DNA from: Brevibacillus laterosporus
GTDB taxonomy: Bacteria; Bacillota; Bacilli; Brevibacillales; Brevibacillaceae
Direction of reading: 5' to 3'
DNA: 64,000 bases
Assembly (NCBI RefSeq): GCF_030489605.1
Contig: NZ_JAUKFY010000001.1
Location: 412,043-476,042 of the forward strand
Part shown: one piece after another, positions 26,543-35,241 of the stretch
Numbering within the stretch: position 1 is the first letter of the stretch
How the letters are laid out: each line of letters begins with the position of its first letter
The notes under the pieces: model-generated
The model's database searches: none
What the model saw: only the letters and a program-made list of their open reading frames with translations
Told to the model about the DNA's origin: nothing
Translations under genes and position numbers: made by a program

Positions 26543-27208
26543 ATGTCACATCGAAATGACGTGAATCAAGGGCAGGCACACAGTCAAGAGCAAAAAGAAA
26601 ATGGGTCAACTGCAGCGGTTCCAGTGGAATCTCTTGATGAATTGCAGCAAAAGGACAGTCCAAAAGAAAGAGCGGAGCGACGTGGTTTGTTTTTAATGTA
26701 TACCGGTGACGGTAAAGGGAAAACAACAGCGGCTTTGGGTGTTAGTCTGCGCGCCTTGGGACGGGGGATGAAAGTGACATTTTTACAATTTATCAAGTCC
26801 CCGCAGCGATCCTATGGTGAGTCATTGTCTATGCGTAAATTAGGAATGGAGATGCAACAGCTAGGAATAGGATTTACTTGGACCAAAACCCCAGAAGAGC
26901 ATCGAGAAGCCTTAAAAAAAGCATGGTCATTGACGAAAGAGAAACTAAGCGACCCAACTATTGATTTATTAGTATTGGATGAATTAAATAATGCCTTGGC
27001 GATCTCTACATTTCCGATTGAAGATGTTCTACCTTTAGCAGAGGTAGTAGAAGCGATCAAAAATCGCCCAACCAATATGCATTTGGTAATCACAGGTCGC
27101 AGTGCGAAAACGGAACTGATCGAACTAGCAGATTTGGTCTCTACCATTGAGCCGTCTAAGCACTATTATAATGAAGGAATTCCGGCAGTAAAAGGTTTGG
27201 AATTTTAG
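26543..27208 (+). CDS. cobO: Cob(I)yrinic acid a,c-diamide adenosyltransferase (BtuR/CobO type)
   Basis: This enzyme attaches the 5'-deoxyadenosyl ligand to the reduced corrinoid using ATP. The CobO/BtuR signature is present: P-loop LMYTGDGKGKTTAALGVSLR, then TFLQFIKSP and LLVLDELNNAL. About 45 residues of hydrophilic Gln/Glu-rich sequence precede the domain, which is common in this family. A GGAGGGAAG site lies before the ATG. cbiP follows after 15 bases. Confidence 0.94.
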   Translation: MSHRNDVNQGQAHSQEQKENGSTAAVPVESLDELQQKDSPKERAERRGLFLMYTGDGKGKTTAALGVSLRALGRGMKVTFLQFIKSPQRSYGESLSMRKLGMEMQQLGIGFTWTKTPEEHREALKKAWSLTKEKLSDPTIDLLVLDELNNALAISTFPIEDVLPLAEVVEAIKNRPTNMHLVITGRSAKTELIELADLVSTIEPSKHYYNEGIPAVKGLEF

Positions 27209-27223
27209 AGAGGAAGTGCTTAC

Positions 27224-28822
27224 ATGCAAGGAAAAGCCATCATGGTAGTCGGCACAGCCTCAGATGTAGGGAAAAGTTTAATTTGTACAGCTTTGTGCCG
27301 TATCTTTGCCAATCGAGGATATCGGGTAGCACCGTTTAAATCACAGAATATGGCGCTTAATTCTTATGTAACAAAGGATGGGAAGGAAATAGGGCGTGCT
27401 CAGGGCGTACAGGCAGAAGCAGCACGAACAATAGCCACTACAGACATGAATCCTATCCTGTTAAAACCAAAGCAGGATATGGTTGCCGAAATCATTGTTC
27501 ATGGTAAGCGTTACGCTGATATGGATGCAAGAGAGTATCGAGAAAATTATGTAGAACAAGCTATCCCAATTGTAAAGGAAGCCTTAGAACGTCTACAAAG
27601 TGAGTACGATGTTCTTATTTTAGAGGGCGCGGGAAGTCCGGCAGAGATAAATCTGAAAGATCGAGATATTGCCAACATGCGCATGGCTCATTTAGCAGAT
27701 GCCGATGTCATTTTAGTGGCAGATATTGAACGCGGTGGAGTATTTGCCTCTATTATCGGGACACTGGAGCTGCTCGATGATGAAGAGCGGGCAAGAATTA
27801 AGGGATTTATCATTAATAAATTCAGAGGAAGACGCGATTTGTTAGACGATGGAGTGGAATGGCTGGAAAAAAGAACGGGAATACCTGTTTTGGCTGTTTT
27901 GCCCTATATGGCTGTTGAAATTGAGGCGGAAGATTCACTAGCACTGTCATCGCTTCGCTTTAAACAACCCCAATTAGCTGAATTCCCTATTGATATTGCA
28001 ATTCTTCGTTTGCCGCGTATTTCGAACTTTACTGATTTTGATCCATTGTTTGATGAACCAGAAACAGGCGTTCGATATGTACGTAACCGACATGAGCTAG
28101 GAAACCCTGATCTGGTTATTATTCCTGGTACAAAAAATACCTTAGACGACCTGGCATGGCTTGAACAGGAAGGGCTTGTAGATGTCCTGCGCCAGTTGCA
28201 TCGCTTTGGTACAAGATTGTTTGGCATTTGTGGAGGCTTTCAAATGCTGGGCGAGAAGTTGCTCGACCCTGACGGCGTAGAAGGAGACGGAACAGTACAA
28301 GAACGTGCTGGGCTGGGCTTCCTGCCTGTTGAAACCACATTTTGTCAGGAGAAACGAACTGTACAGGTCACCGGAGAGCTGCATCCAAAGGCACAGGAAA
28401 TGCTGGGATTGTCGAGTGATAAAGCAGACCAGCAGCAAGAACACACTATGGAACCGACAAAGGACAATCAGAATTCGCAGACTGAGGTAACAGGATATGA
28501 AATCCATCTAGGAGAGACCTGTATGACTGATCACTCTGGTTCTCCGTTCATTGTCTTACAGGATGGAAAACAGGATGGTGCCATTTCAAAAGATGGAAGA
28601 GCTAGTGGAACGTACCTGCATGGGATTTTCCATAATCGACATTTTACCAGACAGCTTATTAATCTGTTGCGCCAGGAAAAAGGGTTACCGATCTTTACAG
28701 AAGAGGTAGTCACTGAACAGATGAGACGAGAAAAAGCTTATGATCAATTAGCACATCACGTGGAAAGTCACTTAAATATTAGTCATCTTGAAGCATGGTT
28801 TCAAAAGAAGGATACTAATTAA
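27224..28822 (+). CDS. cbiP: Cobyric acid synthase
   Basis: CbiP amidates the b, d, e and g side chains of adenosylcobyrinic acid a,c-diamide. The N-terminal dethiobiotin-synthetase-like domain has [13 protein letters not shown] and [13 protein letters not shown]. The C-terminal glutamine amidotransferase domain has the nucleophile Cys in [11 protein letters not shown] and the catalytic His in TYLHGIFHN. An insertion of about 25 hydrophilic, Gln/Asp-rich residues near 400-425 lies in a surface loop and makes it longer (532) than usual. AGAGGAAG precedes the ATG. Confidence 0.95.
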   Translation: MQGKAIMVVGTASDVGKSLICTALCRIFANRGYRVAPFKSQNMALNSYVTKDGKEIGRAQGVQAEAARTIATTDMNPILLKPKQDMVAEIIVHGKRYADMDAREYRENYVEQAIPIVKEALERLQSEYDVLILEGAGSPAEINLKDRDIANMRMAHLADADVILVADIERGGVFASIIGTLELLDDEERARIKGFIINKFRGRRDLLDDGVEWLEKRTGIPVLAVLPYMAVEIEAEDSLALSSLRFKQPQLAEFPIDIAILRLPRISNFTDFDPLFDEPETGVRYVRNRHELGNPDLVIIPGTKNTLDDLAWLEQEGLVDVLRQLHRFGTRLFGICGGFQMLGEKLLDPDGVEGDGTVQERAGLGFLPVETTFCQEKRTVQVTGELHPKAQEMLGLSSDKADQQQEHTMEPTKDNQNSQTEVTGYEIHLGETCMTDHSGSPFIVLQDGKQDGAISKDGRASGTYLHGIFHNRHFTRQLINLLRQEKGLPIFTEEVVTEQMRREKAYDQLAHHVESHLNISHLEAWFQKKDTN

Positions 28823-28841
28823 TTTCCAAAGGATGATGAAA

Positions 28842-29609
28842 ATGAATCGGAAATGGATTGCAAGCAGTCGTTTGTTATGGTTACTTCCTGTGTTTGCTCT
28901 GTATTTTCTAGTGAACACGCCCGAAAGTGCCTACGCCATGCATATTGCAGAAGGTTTTTTACCTTTCGGATGGGCGATCTTTTGGTGGGTAGTGTTTGTG
29001 CCATTCTTTGTCTGGGGACTTCGTTCTTTAATACGTTTGACGAATGATAAACCGCAAGTGAAGCTGTTGCTAGCGTTAGCTGGTGCGTTTAGCTTTGTAT
29101 TGTCGGCGCTTAAAATACCGTCTGTTACAGGCAGTAGCTCGCATCCTACAGGTACAGGACTTGGAGCAGTGCTATTCGGACCACAAATTATGAGCGTTTT
29201 AGGTAGTATCGTTTTGTTATTTCAAGCGATTTTACTTGCCCATGGAGGATTAACCACACTAGGAGCCAATGCTTTTTCTATGGCAGTTGTAGGGCCGTTT
29301 GTAGGCTATGGGATTTATCGTCTATTAAGCGGTATGCAGGTAAAGCAAGGAGTCAGCATTTTCTTCGCGGCTGCTTTGGCTGATTTAGCTACTTATATCA
29401 CTACATCTGTTCAATTAGCCTTAGCTTTTCCAGCGGCATCTGGTGGTTTTGCTGCTGCGTTCATGAAGTTTGGAACCATTTTTGCAGTCACCCAGATTCC
29501 GCTAGCTATTTGCGAGGGATTACTGACTGTAGTTGTTTGGAACTGGATTAGCGCGTATAACCGTCAAGAATTGCAAATGTTGCTTAGCTTGCGGGGAGGT
29601 GCCAAATAA
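28842..29609 (+). CDS. cbiM: Cobalt ECF transporter substrate-binding subunit CbiM
   Basis: CbiM is the membrane subunit that captures Co2+ through the free N-terminus left after signal cleavage. The signal-like first 28 residues are followed by [14 protein letters not shown], the family's metal-binding MHIxxGFL motif (the His is the second residue of the mature protein). Some six membrane helices follow, with [16 protein letters not shown], which provides a further ligand. The start at 28842 is favoured by an AAAGG site; ATG codons at 28833 and 28836 and an upstream in-frame TTG inside cbiP are alternatives. cbiN follows with a one-base overlap. Confidence 0.93.
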   Translation: MNRKWIASSRLLWLLPVFALYFLVNTPESAYAMHIAEGFLPFGWAIFWWVVFVPFFVWGLRSLIRLTNDKPQVKLLLALAGAFSFVLSALKIPSVTGSSSHPTGTGLGAVLFGPQIMSVLGSIVLLFQAILLAHGGLTTLGANAFSMAVVGPFVGYGIYRLLSGMQVKQGVSIFFAAALADLATYITTSVQLALAFPAASGGFAAAFMKFGTIFAVTQIPLAICEGLLTVVVWNWISAYNRQELQMLLSLRGGAK

Positions 29610-29917
29610 TGAAAAGAGCAGCGAAATGGAAAAACTTGTTGTTACTTGCTCTTGTGGTAGTGATTGCGGTCATCCCGCTGATGTTGATCAAGGACTCTGA
29701 ATTTGGTGGAGCAGATGGCCAAGCCGAAGAAGCGATTCAGGAGCTGGCTCCGGAATATGAACCATGGTTTCAGCCGTTAATGGAAGTGCCAGGCTCTGAA
29801 ACAGAGAGCTTGTTGTTCGCAGTTCAGGCAGCTATTGGAGCAGGTGTGATTGGTTACGCAATTGGATTTTTTAAAGGTCGCAAAAAAAATGAAGCGACAC
29901 ACGAAGTACAAGAATGA
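29609..29917 (+). CDS. cbiN: Cobalt transport protein CbiN
   Basis: CbiN is a small accessory membrane protein that helps CbiM load cobalt. The 102-residue product has one membrane helix at the N-terminus (about 9-27), a loop with DSEFGGADGQAEEAIQEL typical for CbiN, and a second helix near residues 70-90 before a basic end. The start codon shares one base with the cbiM stop, and the stop overlaps cbiQ as ATGA. Confidence 0.93.
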   Translation: MKRAAKWKNLLLLALVVVIAVIPLMLIKDSEFGGADGQAEEAIQELAPEYEPWFQPLMEVPGSETESLLFAVQAAIGAGVIGYAIGFFKGRKKNEATHEVQE

Positions 29918-30714
29918 ATCTCTGGATAGACCGAATAGCGTATCAAAATCGATTGCGTGATGTATCTGCTCGTTTCAAGGCTGGTTTTGCAGCAGGAATG
30001 CTCACTCTTGCTTTATGTGCAGATATGGAAATCCAAATTGGCATTTTTCTTTGGATGAGTATCTGGATTGTAGGGTATGCCAGTGTTCCCTTGCGTAGCT
30101 ATCTTATGTTTATCGGGGTAGCCTGCTTGTTTTTCATTAGCAGCACACCTGCCCTGCTAATCGACGTACACCGTTTGTCAGGTTCAGTCAGCAACGGGCT
30201 GGAATCGAGCTGGAAATTACTTACGATAGGTGATTGGTATGTCTATATTGATCAACGTAATTTGTTTGTGATCGGTAAGCTGTTTTGCCGCACATTGGGT
30301 GCCAGTGCTTGTTTTGCTTTTTTGCTGCTAACGACCCCTTTAGTTCAATTGCTTGACGTATTACGCGCATTACGAGTGCCTCCCATCATTGTTGAACTTA
30401 TTATGTTGATGTATCGATTTTTATTTGTATTTTTCCAAACGGCACATGATTTATGGATTGCGCAAAAAGCACGCGGTGGGCATGGGAGTTTTTCTGCCCA
30501 ATTGAAGGACATGGGTCAACTGGTCAGCTTGTTGTTTGCAAAAAGTATGCAACGGTATCAGCAATTAAACCATGGTCTACTAGCGCGTGGATTCGACGGA
30601 GATCTGCAAGTGGTTACTATGGAAAAAGAGAGATATATAAAGCGTTATCTCATCGAAGCTACGATGGGGGGAGCTTGCTGTATAGCACTAATCTTTTGGC
30701 ACTCCCTTTTATAA
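29914..30714 (+). CDS. cbiQ: Cobalt ECF transporter T component CbiQ
   Basis: CbiQ is the transmembrane coupling subunit that links the ATPase to CbiM. The 266-residue product has about five hydrophobic helices. It also has the two Ala-Arg-Gly type signatures of EcfT proteins, QKARGGHGSF near residue 187 and LLARGFDGDL near residue 225, which contact the ATPase. It is translationally coupled to cbiN. A hairpin and a 75-base gap separate it from the ATPase gene. Confidence 0.93.
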   Translation: MNLWIDRIAYQNRLRDVSARFKAGFAAGMLTLALCADMEIQIGIFLWMSIWIVGYASVPLRSYLMFIGVACLFFISSTPALLIDVHRLSGSVSNGLESSWKLLTIGDWYVYIDQRNLFVIGKLFCRTLGASACFAFLLLTTPLVQLLDVLRALRVPPIIVELIMLMYRFLFVFFQTAHDLWIAQKARGGHGSFSAQLKDMGQLVSLLFAKSMQRYQQLNHGLLARGFDGDLQVVTMEKERYIKRYLIEATMGGACCIALIFWHSLL

Positions 30715-30737
30715 GAAATCAGAACCGATAACCTGAG

Positions 30738-30766
30738 AGACTTGGCAATCGCCAAGTTTCTTTATT
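30738..30766 (+). terminator. Hairpin between cbiQ and cbiO (possible attenuator)
   Basis: ACTTGGC (30740-30746) pairs perfectly with GCCAAGT (30751-30757) around AATC, followed by TTCTTTATT. The T-tract is interrupted, so it may be a weak terminator or an mRNA-processing element inside the operon. Confidence 0.5.
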
Positions 30767-30789
30767 ACTAGGAAGGGGGCGTGGCTCTT

Positions 30790-31674
30790 GTGGAAACCTT
30801 GATCAGCCTGGAAAAAGTAAGTTATGCCTACGAACACAAGACAAATAGCCTCGCTCTAAAGGAAATAAATTTACGTATCCCAAAAGGTAAAAAGATCGTA
30901 CTTCTCGGACATAATGGTTCGGGGAAATCTACGTTGTTTTTGCAGGCAAATGGTATTTATCGTCCAACAGAAGGAAAGTTGTACTACAAGGGAGAACCAT
31001 ACCGCTATGATCGCCGATTTTTACAAGAGCTACGCAGCAAAGTAGGATTGGTGATGCAAGACCCAGAGCATCAATTATTGGCGGCTACGGTGGCTGAGGA
31101 TCTCTCCTATGGTTTATGTAATCAAGGACTATCTGCAGATAAGGTTCGTGAATGCGTATTGGCCACAGCAGAAGCTTTTCAAATAAAAGAGTGGTTACAC
31201 CTACCATTACACCAGTTAAGCTTAGGACAAAAAAAGCTAGTGACTTTAGCTGGAGTTGTTGTATTGCAACCGGAATTACTCCTGCTTGATGAGCCAACAG
31301 CTTATCTGGATAGCTACCATACAAAGCTATTTCTGACACAATTGGAACAAATTTATCAGCAGGGTACGACCGTTGTTATGTCTACACATGATTTGGAGCT
31401 TGCTTACGCTTGGGCAGATTGGGTTTTTATTATGCATAATGGCTCGCTTCTTTTAGAAGGAACTCCTCAAGAGGTTTTTTGTCAGAAGGAGCTTTTAAAC
31501 CGAGTGCAGCTTGGGGTTCCTCTGCTCTACAGCGTCTGGGAAAGTATTCAGCCACTTTTAAATGAGGAGCAGCGTGCAACGTGGACAGCACCTAGAACTG
31601 TGCAAGAATGGTATGGTTATGCAGAACGAATGGGTGTCAAGGAAAAGGAACTGATGCTCGTAACGAAAAATTAA
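30790..31674 (+). CDS. cbiO: Cobalt ECF transporter ATPase CbiO
   Basis: CbiO hydrolyses ATP to drive cobalt uptake with CbiMNQ. The ABC ATPase motifs are complete: Walker A LLGHNGSGKST, Q-loop VMQDPEHQ, signature LSLGQKK, Walker B LLLLDEPTAYLD and switch STHDLELAY. GTG at 30790 is favoured by spacing from the AAGGGGG site; a GTG nine bases earlier is too close. It is the last gene of the cobalamin operon and ends before a bidirectional terminator. Confidence 0.92.
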   Translation: METLISLEKVSYAYEHKTNSLALKEINLRIPKGKKIVLLGHNGSGKSTLFLQANGIYRPTEGKLYYKGEPYRYDRRFLQELRSKVGLVMQDPEHQLLAATVAEDLSYGLCNQGLSADKVRECVLATAEAFQIKEWLHLPLHQLSLGQKKLVTLAGVVVLQPELLLLDEPTAYLDSYHTKLFLTQLEQIYQQGTTVVMSTHDLELAYAWADWVFIMHNGSLLLEGTPQEVFCQKELLNRVQLGVPLLYSVWESIQPLLNEEQRATWTAPRTVQEWYGYAERMGVKEKELMLVTKN

Positions 31675-31748
31675 CGGGCATAGAACATAGAGGATGGCGT
31701 GTAGATAGGGATTTCTTCAGCAGGGAGCAATTTGATTGTTATTTCATT

Positions 31749-31796
31749 AGAAAAAGGCTAGCAAACAACCTTGGGTCATTTGCTAGCCTTATTTGT
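31749..31796. terminator. Bidirectional terminator between cbiO and hup
   Basis: GGCTAGCAAA (31756-31765) pairs with TTTGCTAGCC (31779-31788). AAAAA before and TTATTT after give a T-tract on both strands, so it can end the plus-strand cobalamin operon and the minus-strand HU gene. Confidence 0.88.
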
Positions 31797-31819
31797 CTCT
31801 TCTTATGTAGGAAGAATGA

Positions 31820-32092
31820 TTACTTAACAGCTTCTTTTAGTTCTTTACCTGCTTTGAAAGCTGGTAGCTTGCTTGCTGGGATTTCGATTTCTTCGCCAGA
31901 TTGAGGATTGCGTCCTTTGCGAGCAGCGCGTTCGCGTACTTCAAAAGTACCAAAGCCCATCAATTGAACTTTTTCTCCGCCTTTTAGTGCGCCAGTGATT
32001 GCTTCGAATACGGCGTCAACCACTTGTCCAGCATCTTTTTTTGTTAATTCAGCTGTTTCAGCTACTTTTGCAATCAATTCTGTCTTGTTCAT
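31820..32092 (-). CDS. hup: DNA-binding protein HU
   Basis: HU is the abundant histone-like dimer that bends and compacts DNA. The 90-residue sequence starts [12 protein letters not shown] and contains [22 protein letters not shown] followed by the flexible arm, which is the HBsu-type signature. I place the start at 32092, behind AAGAGGTAAG; the open frame extends further upstream but that part is unlike HU. The upstream leader is long and AT-rich and contains a hairpin. Confidence 0.97.
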   Translation of the reverse strand: MNKTELIAKVAETAELTKKDAGQVVDAVFEAITGALKGGEKVQLMGFGTFEVRERAARKGRNPQSGEEIEIPASKLPAFKAGKELKEAVK

Positions 32093-32564
32093 TTTCTTAC
32101 CTCTTTTCTTTAAAAAACTACTACTCATCATACCAAAAAATCCTTTATTAGAACAGTAAAAAAGAAGAGAAACCCTTAAAAAATCCCCTTTTTTTTCGAA
32201 AAGGGACAAAACAAAGGATAAAATTTTTTGTTTGCTCCTATATTTGCCAAATTTTACTTTTTCCAAACCTAAAAATCAACGAAAAGAAAACCAAATCAAG
32301 AAAGAAGAACGGTAGAAAACAATTGGGAAGAGCTTACTTTCGCTACAAGAATCATTTTAGGTTCCAGATATCTATCCCTACTTGAAGCAAACAAAATTAA
32401 AGATGGTAAAGAGCAAGCGGGTCATCCGCACTCGCATGCTCTTTTTGCATACTTGATAGAATCATCCCCATATTTGAATATGTCATATATTTCTCATGCA
32501 TTTGATATGTTTTTCTCAAGGACTGGGGAGTATCATCATAGACAGTAGAGTGCAGCCCCACAGG
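32093..32564. other. Intergenic region between hup and sod
   Basis: The hup leader occupies roughly 32093-32280 and is AT-rich. It contains a hairpin (32186-32210, minus strand TCCCTTTT pairing with AAAAGGG, then GGATTTTTT) that could end transcripts before hup. A second hairpin at 32404-32447 (GAGCA/TGCTC with inner GCG/CGC) has TTTTTGC on the plus strand, although no plus-strand gene precedes it. I see no convincing coding frame or tRNA. Confidence 0.5.
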
Positions 32565-33590
32565 TTAATATGGTTTCCAGCGAAGACGGCTTGCTTGGCG
32601 GAAGCGATTTTCTACCTCTTCCCAGTTGACGACGTTCCACCATGCTTTGATATAATCAGCTCTTTGGCTGTGGTAGGAAAGAAAGTAGGCATGCTCCCAT
32701 ACATCTAAGACTAGTAATGGAACTACATCCCACTGCGATAAATTTTGGTGTTTTTCTGCTTGTAAAATTTCCAAGCGGTGGGAGCGCGGAGACCAAACAA
32801 GAATAGCCCAGCCACCGCCTTCAACTTTTTCAGCAGCTTGTGAGAAATGTTGCTTGAATTTATCAAAGGAACCGAAAGAGCTATTAATATGGGAAGCTAG
32901 TTCTCCAGTTGGCATACCGCCACCATCTGGACGCATAACAAACCAAAAAATGGTATGCAGGTAGTGCCCAGCACCATTAAAGGCTGCCTCCCCTTCCCAG
33001 AACTTAATCAGCTCAAAATTTCCTGTTTCACGAGCTTGAGCCATCATTTTTTCAGCCTTGTTTAAGTTGTTCACATAATTGCGATGTAGGATATCATGGT
33101 GAATACGCATTGTTTCTTCATCAATGTATGGTTCTAATGCATCATAAGAATAGGGAAGGGGTGGAAGGGTATGACCACCAATCGGAACGGCTTTATTAGA
33201 ATAATTTGCTTCTGACATTACAGGAATGATAGCTGGTGTCGAGGGTTGCTCTACTTTAGGATGCCGTTGAAAGCGACCTCTTGTCTTCGAGTTAGCTTGC
33301 TTTTCTTCCTCTTTGTTCTCTTCCTCTGTTTTTCGATTTTGGACGAGACGGAGTAGGGCATGGAAGTGCCGCTGAATATCTTCAGCTTGGGAGGCTAATT
33401 TCGAAATTTGTTCCTCGCGATCCTCTTTATCCTGGTAATAGTTGGCTTTGCGCCCTACTTCGCTAAAGGCCACATGGAATTTGTGCAAATCCCGCTTCAT
33501 TTCAGCACAATGAGGATTTTGACGCAGGTAATCGACCCATTGCCGGCCCCATTCGCTCCAATCTAGGAGATGCTGTATTCGGTGGTTCAA
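32565..33590 (-). CDS. sodF: Fe/Mn superoxide dismutase with N-terminal extension
   Basis: The enzyme dismutates superoxide. The SOD domain is in the C-terminal 200 residues, with metal ligands His in RIHHDILHRNYV, His in HYLHTIFW, and Asp and His in LDVWEHAYFLSY. Upstream is a mostly helical, charged extension of about 140 residues with a Glu/Lys-rich linker, as in Bacillus SodF-type proteins associated with spores. TTG at 33590 is preferred: AAGGAGGAA lies seven bases before it. The open frame extends to 33767, but that would overlap the divergent racE start. The metal preference is not clear from sequence. Confidence 0.86.
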   Translation of the reverse strand: MNHRIQHLLDWSEWGRQWVDYLRQNPHCAEMKRDLHKFHVAFSEVGRKANYYQDKEDREEQISKLASQAEDIQRHFHALLRLVQNRKTEEENKEEEKQANSKTRGRFQRHPKVEQPSTPAIIPVMSEANYSNKAVPIGGHTLPPLPYSYDALEPYIDEETMRIHHDILHRNYVNNLNKAEKMMAQARETGNFELIKFWEGEAAFNGAGHYLHTIFWFVMRPDGGGMPTGELASHINSSFGSFDKFKQHFSQAAEKVEGGGWAILVWSPRSHRLEILQAEKHQNLSQWDVVPLLVLDVWEHAYFLSYHSQRADYIKAWWNVVNWEEVENRFRQASRLRWKPY

Positions 33591-33747
33591 GGTAATTCCT
33601 CCTTCAACTTTCCTGCTGTATACTTTATGATGATAAATGCCTACAGGTTCAAAATTTTTTAGCTGGTTCATCCTCTTTGTCTTTACATAGGGTCTGGGAA
33701 CAGCATATGGTAAACAAGGGACTCTGACTTCAAAGGAGCTAACATCA

Positions 33748-34572
33748 ATGAATGGAAAAGAAACCATCGGGATTATAGATTCAGGAGTAGGTGGATTGAC
33801 CGTAGTAAAAGAAGTAATGCGGCAATTACCGCGTGAAAAAATTGTCTATTTTGGCGACAATGCCCGTTGTCCATATGGTTCACGCGATTCCGAAGAAATT
33901 CGCACATATACGAATCAAATGATTCAATTTGTTTCTCAATTTCAACTAAAGGCGCTGGTAATTGCTTGTAATACGGCTGCATCAGTGGTGTTGCATGAAG
34001 CGAAGGAACGGATGAATTCGCCCGTTATCGGTGTAATTGAACCAGGAGCACGTGCCGCCATTTCGGCATCTCGCACGGGGCGCATTGGTGTTATTGGTAC
34101 AGAAATGACGATTCGTACAGGGGCTTATCTACAAGCGATGCATCGTATTAATCCAGAACTGTACACAGTGGCCATGGCATGTCCGGCGTTTGTTCCATTA
34201 GTTGAACAACAGCGCCTACATACAGAAGAGGCCCGGCGAATCGTAAGCAAGACCTTAGAGCCTTTCCGTCATGAAGAACTGGATACATTGATTTTGGGCT
34301 GCACCCATTATCCTTTGCTTGCCCCACTCATTCAGGAGGCAATGGGAGATAGCATCACCTTGATTAATTCAGCAGAAGAAACGGCGCGTGAACTCAGTGC
34401 TATGCTGTCTATGCAGGGGCTATTAAATGAATTGCAAGAAATCGAGCCCAAGCATCATTTGTTTTATACAAGTGGCAGTAAACAGGTATTCCAGCAAATT
34501 GGCGAAGAGTGGCTGGAGTGCCCATTGAATGTACAGCAGCAGGTGCTTGAGCATGCGACCCCATTATTTTAG
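33748..34572 (+). CDS. racE: Glutamate racemase
   Basis: The enzyme makes D-glutamate for peptidoglycan. The two catalytic cysteines lie in VIACNTAAS and LILGCTHYPLL, and the N-terminal IGIIDSGVGGLTVVKE is typical. Length is 274 residues. AAAGGAG precedes the ATG. It is divergent from sodF. In B. subtilis racE also stands between gerE and gerM. A terminator follows. Confidence 0.96.
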   Translation: MNGKETIGIIDSGVGGLTVVKEVMRQLPREKIVYFGDNARCPYGSRDSEEIRTYTNQMIQFVSQFQLKALVIACNTAASVVLHEAKERMNSPVIGVIEPGARAAISASRTGRIGVIGTEMTIRTGAYLQAMHRINPELYTVAMACPAFVPLVEQQRLHTEEARRIVSKTLEPFRHEELDTLILGCTHYPLLAPLIQEAMGDSITLINSAEETARELSAMLSMQGLLNELQEIEPKHHLFYTSGSKQVFQQIGEEWLECPLNVQQQVLEHATPLF

Positions 34573-34606
34573 AAATTGTGGATAAGTTATGATCGTGCAT
34601 GTAACG

Positions 34607-34642
34607 AGTCAGTTCCTTGAATTACAGGGAACTGACTTTTTA
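34607..34642 (+). terminator. Terminator of racE
   Basis: AGTCAGTTCC (34607-34616) pairs with GGAACTGACT (34628-34637), then TTTTT. Confidence 0.9.
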
Positions 34643-34676
34643 ATGATAGGTATTTTTTAAAAAAGTTCTCTCTCCC

Positions 34677-34705
34677 TTGACAAAAAGCTTACGTTAACGT
34701 AAATT
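34677..34705 (+). promoter_or_regulatory. MerR-type operator and promoter
   Basis: TTGACA at 34677-34682 is followed by the perfect palindrome TTACGTTAACGTAA (34689-34702), with a TAAATT-like -10 overlapping its right end. A palindrome between -35 and -10 is the usual place for a MerR-family dimer, so the downstream merR gene probably controls itself and the transporter. Confidence 0.72.
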
Positions 34706-34757
34706 GTTACTTGTTAAATATAGTTGTATATCAAACTATTTGAAAGGAGGAGATGCC

Positions 34758-35174
34758 ATGACGTTCTTTAAAATCGATGAGGTAACCAAGCAGATTGGAG
34801 TAACGAAACGAACATTGCGTTATTACGAGGAAATCGGGTTGATTAAACCCCCAATTCGTACGGAAGGTAAAATTCGGCTGTATTCCTCAGACGATATACG
34901 TGATATCAAAAAAATTTTGGAGGCACGCGAGGTACTCGGCTTTTCCCTAACAGAGCTTCAACATTTTATTAGTTTAAAGGAAGAGATGGAACAGGCGTAT
35001 GAAAATGAAGATGTGCAAGCATCAATCCATGCTGATCGACTCCATACACTACTAGAGGAGCAGGTGGATATGTTAACAAAGAAAATGAAACGTATGCAGT
35101 CTTTTCGTCAAGACCTACAGGATATGCTTCTCGAAATAGAAAAGCTCCGGCAGAAAGACAAATGGACAACATAA
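34758..35174 (+). CDS. MerR-family transcriptional regulator
   Basis: This is a dimeric DNA-binding regulator. The N-terminal winged helix has the MerR signature FKIDEVTKQIGVTKRTLRYY and GLIKPPIRTEGKIRLYS. A long coiled coil follows (about 75-135) and there is almost no effector domain. No cysteines suited to metal binding are visible in the C-terminal part. The ATG at 34758 is behind AAAGGAGGAG; the longer open frame upstream would cover the promoter. An MFS exporter follows, so it may sense a drug or small molecule. The ligand is unknown. Confidence 0.88.
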   Translation: MTFFKIDEVTKQIGVTKRTLRYYEEIGLIKPPIRTEGKIRLYSSDDIRDIKKILEAREVLGFSLTELQHFISLKEEMEQAYENEDVQASIHADRLHTLLEEQVDMLTKKMKRMQSFRQDLQDMLLEIEKLRQKDKWTT

Positions 35175-35241
35175 ATTCCATAAAAGGTGTATATGCAACT
35201 TAATGGCAGGAACAAGATTAAAAATAGGGGTGTATGGTAAA

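Noticed and set aside
33591..33767. A longer start for the sod gene
   Set aside because: The extra 59 codons would overlap the divergent racE ribosome site and have no ribosome site, while TTG at 33590 has AAGGAGGAA at ideal spacing.
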